From positions 222,332,537 through 222,396,536 of the forward strand of contig NC_134397.1 in the NCBI RefSeq assembly GCF_050003625.1: 64,000 bases of DNA, read 5' to 3'. Every line of letters begins with the position of its first letter. Position 1 is the stretch's first letter. This document shows positions 10,201-21,115 of the stretch, piece after piece. The position numbers and the translations under genes are program-made. Origin of the DNA: Haematobia irritans (taxonomy: Eukaryota; Arthropoda; Insecta; Diptera; Muscidae). The notes below the pieces were generated by a model. That model was not told where the DNA came from. It ran no database searches and saw only the letters and a list, made by a program, of their open reading frames with translations.

Positions 10201-13200
10201 AAAATTCCAAAGGTCAACTAAGAAAACTAAACAAAATTTTATTTCTATAAAAAATTTTTTCAATATTTTATTTCTATAGAAAATTTTCTCAAAATTTTAT
10301 TTCTATAGTAAATTTTGTCAAAATTGTATTTCTATAGAAAATGTTGGCAAAATTTTATTTCTAAAGAAAATCTTGTTAAAATTGTATTTCTATAGAACAT
10401 TTTGTAAAAATTTTATTTCTATAGAAAATTTGGCAAAATTTTGTCAAATTTTTATTTCTATAGAAAATTTTATCATAATTTTATTTCTATCAATATTTCT
10501 ATAGAAAATCTTGTTAAAATTGTATTTCTATAGAAAATTTTGTTAAAATTTTATTTCTGTAGAAATAAATTGTCAAAATTTTATTTCTATAGAAAATTTT
10601 ATCAAATTTTTATTTCTATAAAAAATTTTGGCAAAATTTTATTTCAATAGAAAATTTTGTACAAATTGTATTTCTATAGAAAATTTTATTTCTGTAGAAA
10701 TATTTTTCAAAATATTATTTCTATAGAAAATTTTGGCAAAATTTTATTTCTATAGAAAATCTTATCAAAATTGTATTTCTATAAAAAATTTTTGTCAAAA
10801 TTTTATTTATGTAGAAAATTTTTTCAAAATATTATTTCTATAGAAATAAATTGTCAAAATTTTATATCTATAAAAAATTTTGTCCAAATTTTATTTCTAT
10901 AGTAAATTTTGTCAAAATTGTATTTCTATAGAAAATGTTGGCAAAATTTTATTTCTATAGAAAATATTATTTCTATAAAAAATTTTGTCAAAATATTATT
11001 TCTATAGAAATAAATTGTAAAAATTTTATTTCTATAAAACATTTTGTCAAATTTTTATTTCTATAGAAAATTTTATCAAAATTTTATTTCTATAGAAAAT
11101 TTTGGCAAAATTTTATTTTTATAGAAAATCTTGTTAAAATTGTATCTCTATACATTTTGTCAAAATTTCTATAGAAATAAATTGTCAACATTTTATTTTG
11201 TATAGAAAATTTTGTAAAAATGTTATTTCTATAGAAAATTGTGTCAAATTTTTATTTCTATTTTGGCAAAATTTTATTTCTATAGAAAATCTTGTACAAA
11301 TTGTATTTCTATAGAAAATTTTTTCAAAATTTTATTTCTGTAGAACATTTTTTCAATATATTATTTCTATAGAAAGTTTTGGCAAAATTTTATTTCTATA
11401 GAAAATCTTGTCAAAATTTTATTTCTATAGAAAATTTTGTCAAAATTTTATTTCTGTAGAAAATTTTTTCAAAATATTATTTCTATAGAAATAAATTGTC
11501 AAAATTGTACATCTATAAAAAATTTTGTCAAAATTTTATTTCTATAGAAAATTTTGGCAAAATTTTATTTCTATAGAAAATCTTGTCAAAATTTTATTTC
11601 TATAGAAAATATTACTTCTATAAAAAATTTTGTCAAAATATTATTTCTATAGAAATAAATTGTAAAAATTTTATTTCTATAGAAAATTGTGTCAAATTTT
11701 TATTTCTATTTTGGCAAAATTTTATTTCTATAGAAAATCTTGTACAAATTGTACTTCTATAGAAAATTTTGTCAAAATTTTATTTCTGTAGAAAATTTTT
11801 TCAATATATTATTTCTATAGAAAATTTTGGCAAAATTTTATTTCTATAGAAAATCTTGTCAAAATTTTATTTCTATAGAAAATTTTGTCAAAATTTTATT
11901 TCTGTAGAAAATTTTTTCAAAATATTATTTCTATAGAAATAAATTGTCAAAATTGTATATCTATAATAAATTTTGTCAAAATTTTATTTCTATAGAAAAT
12001 TTTGGCAAAATTTTATTTCTATAGAAAATCTTGTCAAAATTTTATTTCTATAGAAAATATTATTTCTATAAAAAAATTTTGTCAAAATATTATTTCTATA
12101 GAAATAAATTGTAAAAATTTTTTTTCTAAAGAACATTTTGTCAAATTTTTATTTCTATAGAAAATTTTATTTCTATAGAAAATTTTGGCAAAATTTTATT
12201 TCTATAGAAAATCTTGTTAAAATTGTATTTCTATACATCATTTTGTCAAAATTTCTATAGAAATAAATTGTCAAAATTTTATTTTGTATAGAAAATTTTG
12301 TAAAAATTTTATTTCTATAGAAAATTGTTTCAAGTTTTTATTTCTATAGACAATTTTGGCAAAATTTTGTTTCTATAGAAAATTTTTGCAAAATTTTATT
12401 TCTCTAGAAAATCTTGTCAAAATTGTGTTTCTATAGAAAATTTTGGCAAACTTTTATTTCAATAGAAAATCTGTCAACATTGTGTTTCTATGGAAAATTT
12501 TGTCAAAATTTTATTTTGTATAGAAAATTTTGTAAAAATTTTTCTATAGAAATTTTTTTCAACATTTTATTTCTATAGAAAATTTTGTGAAAATTTTATT
12601 TCTATAGAAAATTTTTATTTCTATAGAAACATTTTATTTCTATAGATAATTTTGTAAACATTTTATTTCTATAGAAAATTTTGGCAAAATTTTATTTCTA
12701 TAGAAAATTTTGGCAAAATTTTATTTCTATTGAAAATCATGTTAAAATTGTATTCCTATAGAAAATGTTGTCAAAATTGTATTTCTATAGAAAATGTTGT
12801 CAAAATTTTGTTTCTATAGAAAATTTTGGCAAAATTTTATTTCTATAGAAAATTTTGTCAAAATTGTGTTCCTATAGAAAATTTTGGAAAATTTAATTTC
12901 TATAGAAAATCTGTCAAAATTGTGTTTCTATAGAAAATTTTGTCAAAATTTTATTTTGTGTAGAAAATTTTGTCAAAATTGTGTTTCTATAGAAAATTTT
13001 GTCAAAATTTTATTTCTATAGAAAATTTTGTTAAAATTTTATTTCTATAGAAAATTTTTATTTCTATAGAAATAGTTTATTTCTATAGAAAATTGTATCA
13101 ACGTTTTATTTCTATACAAAATGTTGTTAAAATTTTATTTCTATGGAAATTTTTGTCAACGTTTTATTTCTATACAAAATGTTGTTAAAATTTTATTTCT

Positions 13201-14269
13201 ATAGAAAATGTTGTAAAAATTTTATTTCTATAGAAAATCATGTTAAAATTGTATTTCTTTAGAAATACAATAAATTGTCAAAATTTTAGTTTGTCAGAAT
13301 TTTATTTGTATAGAAAATTTTGTCTAAATTTTATTTCTATAGAATTTTTTTTCAATAGACATTTTTATCAAAATTTTAGTTCTATAGAACTTTTTTCTCA
13401 AAATTTTATTTCTATTGAAAAATTGTCAAAATTTTATTTCTATAGAATTTTTTTCAAATTTTTTTTTCGGTAGAAAATTTTATCAAAATTTTAGTTCTAT
13501 AGAAAATGTTGTCAAAAGTTTATTTCTATAGAAAATTTTGTCAAATTTGTATTTCTATAGAAAAATTGTAGTTCTATAGAAGATTTTTTCAAAATGTTAT
13601 TTCTATAGAAAATTTTGGCAAAATTTTATTTCTATAGAAAAATTTGTCAAAATTGTATTTCTATAGAAAAATTTGTCAAAAGTTTATTTCTATAGAAGAT
13701 TTTTTCAAAATTTTATTTTGTATAGAAAATTTTATTTTGTATAGAAAATTTAATTTTGTATATAAAATTTTATTTCTATAGAAAATTTTAGCAAAATTTT
13801 GTTTCTATAGAACATTTTGGCAAAAATTCATTTCTATAGAAAATTTTATGAATATTTTATTTTTATAGAAAATTTTGTCAAATATTTCTGTATTAATTAA
13901 GAATTCTATCAAGCAGACAAATGTTACGATTTTAGCTAGAATTTCTTTCTTTGAGCTGACCGATAATAGTTTGGCCAACATCAGTAGTCGATTGTTCGAT
14001 TTTCAAAAATATCAAAAGTCGATTAACTGAAGATAACAAAAAGTAGAATTCGACTTTTTTGGTAAAAGACAATTAGTCGATTTTCGACTTCTATATCCGT
14101 AATTGTCTAAAATTTCTGATAAATTTTACATAAATCGATTCTACACTTTAATGGACGAGAATATAATGTTCTTGTAGGCACCCTGTTTCAACACAGGTCG
14201 ATATATATAATGTGTTTGCTTCAATTATTTTTTTTACCCTTCCATACTGCAAAGTATGTCAATCCACTA

Positions 14270-14746
14270 CGGGAAATGGAGCAACCACAGGACCGGTACA
14301 GGACTAGTCCCTGGTGTGCATGGACCAGTCCTAGTTCTGTTCAAGACGTATGGAAGGGACCGGTCACTTTAACATGGATTTATTATTGACGGGGTAAATT
14401 TACACTTTAGGACACGCCTTGGATTCGTTCCTAAGGACACGTTCTGGGTCATTTTAGTTGTAGCACTCCATAGACAGGTCCTCATGAACCAGTCTCGGAC
14501 AAATTCTTAGAAATCTGTTTCAGTTTGGTTATCCGAATCGCATCAGAAATGAAAAACTTTTGAAAAATGTTGAACAATAGGTTATTCTGGTAATTCTACT
14601 TCACTAAATGAGTAGATCCAATAAGATTTTTATATCAAGCGAGTATGGAAATCATTAAATTATCACTATGTAAAAACTGCTGCAAACTGGATCACCGATA
14701 CCAGTCCTGTGATAGGTCCGTCAGTGGCAATTTGCACCAATTTCCC
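14270..14746. mobile_element. Candidate TIR element (about 477 bp)
   Basis: The left end CTACGGGAAATGGAGCAA (14268-14285) is an imperfect inverted copy of the right end (complemented CTAAGGGAAATTGGTGCAA). The interior is richer in GC than the surroundings and carries repeated GGACCGGT/GGACTAGTCC/CCAGTCC motifs. Adjacent trinucleotides CTA and TTA could be a decayed PIF/Harbinger-type duplication, but this is uncertain. No transposase. Confidence 0.5.
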
Positions 14747-14749
14747 TTA

Positions 14750-17429
14750 GGTTATTTAAGCTCTCCCATTTAGTAAAAAAAATTAAATATAACCAAATAC
14801 GAAACTAACAAATTTAATTTTTCCAAAATATATTTATTAGCTTAAGAATTTTGTTTTTGAAATACAATTCCTTACACTTTACATTTCACATTATTTACTT
14901 TCTATTTATATCTAAAGAGATACATAGACAATTTAATATAAGCTTCTTTATGTATAACTTTTAAAATTACAAAAAACAAAAGTTACTAAAGAAACTTTGG
15001 TTTTTGTGATTACCTCATAAAATGTTTAAAACCAATATTGCATGAGTGAACATGAAACAAAAATTCTATGAATGTGTTTATAATGGTAACAAAAACGTAA
15101 ACTTATAACTAAGATAAAGTTGAGCTTTTGAGATTTCATTTTTAGAGAACTTAATGCTAAAAGGCATTTTATATAAACAGAAACTTATAAATTAATATTT
15201 GTTGCATACATGGCTTATATTTAAATAAATGTGTTAAAAATTATTTAGTATCTATATATATAATTTAATTTTAATATTTCTTATAAAAATGTTATGAATC
15301 TATGTGGGCCATATTTGTGTCTAAAGTTTTATAACATTTCATTTCGAATTATTCCAAAATGCGGAGTTATGATGAAATTAAATTTTAAACAAATTATGTA
15401 TGTGTGTATTAAGCTTAGGTAAAAATTTTATTAAATGAAAGCTTAGATGAAATTTGGTGAAATTATTAAAACGTTTGCTTAAATTAGGCAATAATTTTGC
15501 GACACCATTTTAATTTAAATCGACAATAGTTTTGAGTACGAATGGACCTTGGTTTTGATAAAAAAAAATATTTTTTTTTAAAATTTAAAATAAAATCCCA
15601 TTTTGTTGTTTTTTTAATTGTGAAGTAATTTTTATAAACCAACTAAAAAGTCTTTTGTTTAAAGCGTTTTTTTCATTTAATCGAATTTAATATACTTCAA
15701 CAAAAGTTATGGTTAAAGCTTTATCAAAATCTAAGTATATTTTTGTGGGAAAACTTTAAAATAATAATCTTAGAAATTGAACTTGAACTGAAGTACAAAA
15801 GGCGTTATAAATAGTTAATATGCTTTAAAAAAACATAAAACGATATTTAATTTGGAGTTTGTCAAAATATACAGCAATCTTATATTTTTAACTATTTAAA
15901 AAAATTGAAAAAAAGCTTTTGGCTTAATTTTAGATTTTTTTTGGTGTGAATTATAGAAATCAACAAAGCCTTTTATCGTCCAAAGCATTGTGGAATTTTG
16001 GGGAAATCTTTTTGGAAATTTGGATTATAATTATACAAATTTATTGATACATACGATTTGGATTTTTTTTCACCTAAGGCATACGTAAAAGCTTTTTTTT
16101 TTTGGGGGAAATAAAGAAAACAAAACGAAATTTTAAATTATAAAAACCAACAAAGCATTTTGGCAATTTGGGGAAATCTTTTTGGAAATTTGTAACATAA
16201 TTATATAAATTTATTGATACATAATATTTTGAGAATAATTTTCAACTAAGGCATAGGTAAAAACTTCTTGTAGGGAAAGCTTTTCATGATTATTTTTAAT
16301 TTAAAAACAAATTCGGAAATTAATTATAACATTGATTGATTCATAATAGTTTGAAAATATTTTCCAACTAAGGTAAGAACTTTTTTTTGGAAAAGCTTTC
16401 CGCAATTATTTTTAAAAGTATAAATTTAAAATTTTCTTTCAAAATGTTTATTGAAATTAAACAAATCAATCGTAAATGTCATTGCACAGCTTGGTGAAAG
16501 TTTTTGTGATGGTTTTCTTATTTACATTGAAAAATTGATTGTGATGTATATTTGATAGAAAGTTCAATCACTCAAGGAAAACTTGCTTCAAAATTAATTA
16601 ATAGAATTGTCATTTTTCCAAAAATAAAACGCTAAGCTTTTAGAAAACCTTCGTCTACTATAATTTCGTGGTTAAGTGAAAATTAAAAAAAAAATATATA
16701 TAAAATTATCAAAAAAATATAAATTATTATTATTTCTATTATTTAAACAAAATACTAAAATGTCCGAAAATTCTTCACAATTATCTTTTTAAATTACAAT
16801 TAAAGTATTTGAAGGCATTGTCGTCAATTGTCTATTTATATTTTAAAACTGGGTCGAATTAAATTAAAGCTTAATTTATATTTCAGAAAAATTTTAAATG
16901 TTTAAAACTTAAAGAATACGTATTTTTTTCCATAGAACAATGAACACATATTTCTCTATGTTATGATGATAGTTTTGTTTAAAATTGTAATATTTGCAAA
17001 ATAATATTTTTTTTTGATTGATATTTTACAAAAACTTAAAAAAGTATTTTGGTTAAATTTATATAATATTTATATGTGGGTTTGTCTTTGTGTTTTTTCT
17101 TGTTCATGTAATGAAGCTTTTCAAAGCACTTCAGTCCGTTTGTTGTTGTGGTTTATGATACATATACATTTGCTTGTGTGGGTGAGTCTGAGTCTGTCTA
17201 AGGGCTATATCTATCATACTCCTATTTACTCCTAATCTCGCTCGTTTTTCTCTTCTCTCATGATGATCATTACAGCAAATTCATAATTGTGAGGCATAGT
17301 GTTGGAGAGGGGGGAGGGGTAAGTAGTTGTTCTCTTCTCTTCTTTTTTTGCGTAAGTTTAGAAAGCGTCTCAAATGTTTCATCGGTATAATACATCATCA
17401 AATTGAAACATTTCCGCCTTCTCCCAATT
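14750..17429. other. AT-rich DNA 3' of Toll, presumably includes its 3' UTR
   Basis: This stretch lies downstream of the Toll stop codon on the minus strand, so its right-hand part should contain the 3' UTR. Several minus-strand AATAAA motifs are present (for example complements at about 16446-16451 and 16210-16215), but none can be chosen as the real polyadenylation signal. No gene was recognised. Confidence 0.45.
15950..16440. repeat. Three degenerate tandem copies of about 180 bp
   Basis: The block TTTGGGGAAATCTTTTTGGA recurs at about 15997 and 16166, each followed by AAATTTATTGATACATA and an AACTAAGGCATA-type motif. A third, more diverged block starts at about 16325 (ATTGATTCATAATAGTTTG, then CCAACTAAGG). 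The sequence is non-coding and lies in the presumed 3' flank of Toll. Confidence 0.65.
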
Positions 17430-19506
17430 CTATACATCACTCTGCTTGGCATTGGTATTGATAATGAAAGCTCCATTAATGTGGCAATTTTGTCCGGCTG
17501 TCGTTGTCTTACCATTGGTATAATAGCTGGGGGTTTTACCATTGGCAAACATCACTGCCGTTTGAGGGGCTCCCACACCATTGAGATGGGCCACCAATGG
17601 ATTCTTGGTTGTCTCACCAGGAGGTGTTGTTAGTGTAGGGGTCACCGGTGAGGGTTTAATTAATTCAAGTTTATCATCTGTCGATCCTTTGAGAGGAGTT
17701 TTTACCAAACCCTTAAGATCACTGTTCACTGGATGAGGCATAGCATAACGAAGTTTACTCCAGAACCATGGATCACCCCATTGCAAATAGGTATTCATTT
17801 TCAAATAGGCCTTGAGATCTGAATCTAAATTATCAATATTACCTATATCACCATAGATAATCACAATGACACGAGCTCTACCCTCATTGAGCGAGGCCTG
17901 ATGGGCTGTCTTAAATTCCATTTTGGCCCATACGGAATCTATGAAATTTTGTGATAATACCACTATGGTTCTTCGGGAATCTTCTATGGATCTTACTATC
18001 TGATCGGGTATACATTCACCCACCAACCAATCACGCACATGAACACATAATTTAAATGGCGGATTACCATTTTCCAATTGTGGCACCAAGTACTCAGCAA
18101 TGAATTGCTCATCTTTATGGGAATATGAAATGAAGGCATCATATTTTTTATCCTTATCTACTTCGGCTTCGGTCACAAACCACATACACAAATTATGGGC
18201 ATATAACCAGATCTTGATTTCCTTTTGATATTTGTAGTACAAAGCAGCCATACAGCCCAATATTAAGCCCATCAATGAGATGGCTATACTCAGAGCTATA
18301 TAGAGTTCACTATCCGAGCATATGTCGGTAATGGAAAGCTCACTAATGTACTTGCCATCGGGTAAATTGGCACAAGTCATATCTCCAAAATCTCTTATAG
18401 CTTCGTAACGTCTCTGGGCAAACATTAGCAAAGGTTTTGCCTCACAATCACAGGTCCAGGGATTACCAGATAGATAAATGGATTTCAAGGCTTTGCTCTC
18501 ATTCAAGAACATGATGGTACTTTCATTGAAATATTTCAAGGAATTATAGCGGACATCCAAATGACTGAGTTTTGGCGGTAATTGGGTTCCTTCAATTACT
18601 GTCAAATTATTACCAGCAGCAAATAGTTTCACTACACTGCTATAGCCCGGTGTGGAGGCCAATGGTAGTTTCATAAGTTCATTATTTTCCACATTCAATT
18701 CAGTACCAGCCAATTTGAATTGTTCAATATGGGGCAAAGTTGGCAACTCCGTTAAATTACCCAATGAACAATTCACCATCAATATACGATCGTAGGTTCG
18801 CACCCAACAACTGCATCCTCGAGGACAGCGTTTAGGATTTGTATCCTCATGATCAAATGGACAAAGTAAATCCATGGGATTGACATTTCTCACCAATTGT
18901 CCTTGGAGATTTTCCGGTGAAGTACATTTCAAATTTTTGGTATCCATTTTGAAAGCTTCCCTTAAAGCCTGACCTCCTCGTTCGCCACGCAAGAATTGAA
19001 CAAAACTCAATAGAACACAATCACATTGTACCGGATTGTCATTGAGATCCATTATAATTTTATTCATTTTCGAATCGGTACTCAATTCAATGTTTTGAAA
19101 ATTTATCATTCTCAATTGATTATGGGTCAAATTCAATTGCAAATTATTACGTGTCAGAAATTGTAAATCATCTTCGGAAAGGGTGGTAATATTATTATAG
19201 CTCAAATCCAATTCTTCTAAATTGAGCAAATGAAATTTCCAATCTTGATAGATGAACATTATGGAATTATTTTTCAAATTTAATTGTTTTAGTTTCATGG
19301 CATTTCGAAATGGTGATCCCAATTGATAGGCCTCAATGTCACCCTCCAACATTTGTCCATAGGGTTCACTTAGACTCAAGCGATTATTTTCCAAATTAAT
19401 AAATTCAATATTTTGGGTATTCACAAATGCCTGTGAATTGATGGTGACCAATTTATTATTACTGGCATCCAATCTCTCGAGTTTTTTCAACGAAGAGAAA
19501 AGCGAG
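17430..19506 (-). CDS. Tl: Toll receptor, coding exon 2 (last exon)
   Basis: Encodes residues 428-1119 of the joined protein. In order: remaining LRRs; a first cysteine-rich LRR C-cap (about 585-643, NPVQCDC at its start); an LRR N-cap, CPRGCSC (about 655-661); short LRRs; a second C-cap (about 776-824, NPWTCDC); one membrane segment (about 829-852); and the TIR domain (about 883-1019). TIR box 1 is [11 protein letters not shown], the BB-loop region [13 protein letters not shown] and box 3 the PWFW motif. The tail of about 100 residues ends [16 protein letters not shown], as I recall for Drosophila Toll. The 3' splice site is TTTATTTCCAG just upstream of 19506; joining to exon 1 keeps frame (AG+C gives Ser). 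Toll is a plasma-membrane receptor for cleaved Spatzle that signals through MyD88, Tube and Pelle to Dorsal/Dif in dorsoventral patterning and immunity. The length is close to the usual 1.1 kb-residue family size, and no break is seen. Confidence 0.96.
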
Positions 19507-19704
19507 CTGGAAATAAAGAAGAGAAGAAAATCAAATAACTATTAGAAAATTCGGGGAAATATTAATGAATAATGATTAAAAAAGAAATTGACTTTTTATT
19601 TGTTTTAAAATAATTTCTAATATAGTTCTAGTAGCTTTTTAGTTTTATTTGAAATAAATCGAGATGAATTGAATTTAATTTATTTCATTCACCCGATTCA
19701 CCCC

Positions 19705-19760
19705 GCCTATATGGATTACTGAGAGCGTAGAACTCTACACTCTCAGTAATCCATATAGGC
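19705..19760. repeat. Perfect 21-bp hairpin with short loop
   Basis: Positions 19705-19725 are the exact inverted complement of 19740-19760. The stem extends four more pairs past one mismatch to an AACT tetraloop. It lies in the Toll intron about 200 nt before the 3' splice site in the sense of transcription. No transposon ends were recognised around it. Confidence 0.85.
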
Positions 19761-19771
19761 AACAACAAATA

Positions 19772-19982
19772 CAGTTTGTCAAGAAAGTGTTTTGACAATG
19801 GGATAAAAATTATGTGTTGTTCCAAAATTAAATATAATGAAATTTAAAAAAAAAAAATATTATGTATTTTGGAAAGTATACATACGTACACAGAATTAAA
19901 ACTTTAATAAAATATTTAATATTTCAATTATTTCTAGAAGTTGAAATAGTTGGCAATGTCAAAAGACTTTCTTGACAGACTG
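19772..19982. mobile_element. Tc1-like MITE (211 bp), TA duplication
   Basis: Ends are CAGTTTGTCAAGAAAGTGTT and, complemented, CAGTCTGTCAAGAAAGTCTT, continuing to about 29 bp of inverted similarity. TA dinucleotides flank it at 19770-19771 and 19983-19984. CAGT-type ends with TA duplication fit Tc1-like elements. The interior is AT-rich without a transposase. Confidence 0.8.
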
Positions 19983-19984
19983 TA

Positions 19985-21110
19985 TATAATAATATAATAA
20001 CTCAAGCTTAGTGACCTGCATAAGCTATCGTGTCACCCTGTTATTTCTACACTCTCCCTAATCCAAACACACACTCTCATAATAAATGTATAATCACGGT
20101 TAACTGTTAATACGGGAATATTAGGAGTAAAACAAGCAAATGCATTCAATGTTGGCGACAGACATATGCTTATAAAGGAATTTTTGAGAATTATAAGGGG
20201 ATTTGCTGGTGAATGAATGTCTCATATTTTGAAGTCAATTTAAGTTGGGTAAACATATTTTACTATTTAATATTAAATCAATTCTAAATCAATATTTTTA
20301 AATATATTTTCATTTGTCTTCTTTTATAGGTACGTATTGAAGGCTTTTTTATGAAAACAAAACAAAATGGTGAGTAGGGACAATCGTTTGAAATCGACAT
20401 GTGATGGTAAGTTATCACACCCTTCCAAAAACTCTTATAGAACATAAAATGCATATGGGAAAATTATATTGCAGTGCTCTGCAAAGGGTTTAAATTTCGA
20501 TTCTCACGATAAATGATTGAGTCCTATATGGAATATTTTTTATTAAGTGTTTAGTTATGTTTAAAATTTTTTTATTTTTTGTTGACTTTGTCATAAAGAG
20601 TGTTTGGCTCTTTTCTCGTTTTTTGTTTGTTCTATTATTAGCTTTTGGTATGGGAATTCCTTTCAACTATCCTTTGTTACTTTCTTTGCCAATTTACTAT
20701 CATTTGTTTACAGTTTGCGTCAGTGCTTACATCGAATTATCTTGTTTTTTTCATGCAATATTTCCCATATTTTTGTGTCTTTCTTTCTTTTCAATTGTGG
20801 TATATTTTCTTCTGTTTGAATTCGTTGGATGTTTCCGTTCTTCCGGTTGTTTAGTCACATTCCCAAAGAATTCGAAACTGCATCTAATGAAGCTTAATCG
20901 GAATTGTAGGTTTCTAGTTTATATGGGGTTTTTGTTTTGCACAAAGATTGATTTTAAATCAATATTTGAAACAATTATATTTCAGAGAAAATTTGAATTA
21001 ATAATGGAAAGCAAATATAATGAGAATGTATTTAATATTCCTTGGAGCTAATTAAAGGCACGTTATCTGAGTAGAATATTTTAATTTTATTTTTATTAAA
21101 CAAAATTTGC
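19985..21110. other. Toll intron sequence without recognised elements
   Basis: Mostly T-rich. A plus-strand open frame of 164 codons (20557-21051) is dominated by Phe, Leu and Ser codons, as expected from T-rich DNA. It overlaps frames in the other phases and resembles no family, so I do not call it a gene. Confidence 0.5.
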
Positions 21111-21115
21111 TGAAC

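Larger units (their letters stand above)
8895..13890 (+). repeat. 29-bp AT satellite array, forward orientation
   Basis: Degenerate tandem array of a 29-bp unit joining the palindrome TTTCTATAGAAA to AAAATTTTGTC and AAAATTTTA. Variants with CTGTAG, TTGGCA or AATAAATTGTC recur in order, giving local higher-order structure (the motif TATTTCTATTTTGGC at 11252 and 11701 is 449 bp apart). It is interrupted at about 8968-9222 and at 9889-10200 by insertions. Since 29 is not a multiple of three, the open frames inside are short by-products. Confidence 0.93.

Noticed and set aside
9230..13890. CRISPR-like array
   Set aside because: Contiguous degenerate tandem repeats without unique spacers, in a fly genome.
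20330..20380. Apparent small plus-strand exon (TTTTATAG before, GGTGAGTAG after)
   Set aside because: Chance splice-like motifs in AT-rich intron sequence, with no flanking exon that would join to it.
20557..21051. 164-codon plus-strand open frame in the Toll intron
   Set aside because: Dominated by Phe/Leu/Ser codons from T-rich DNA, with overlapping frames in other phases, no recognised domain and no splice or promoter context.
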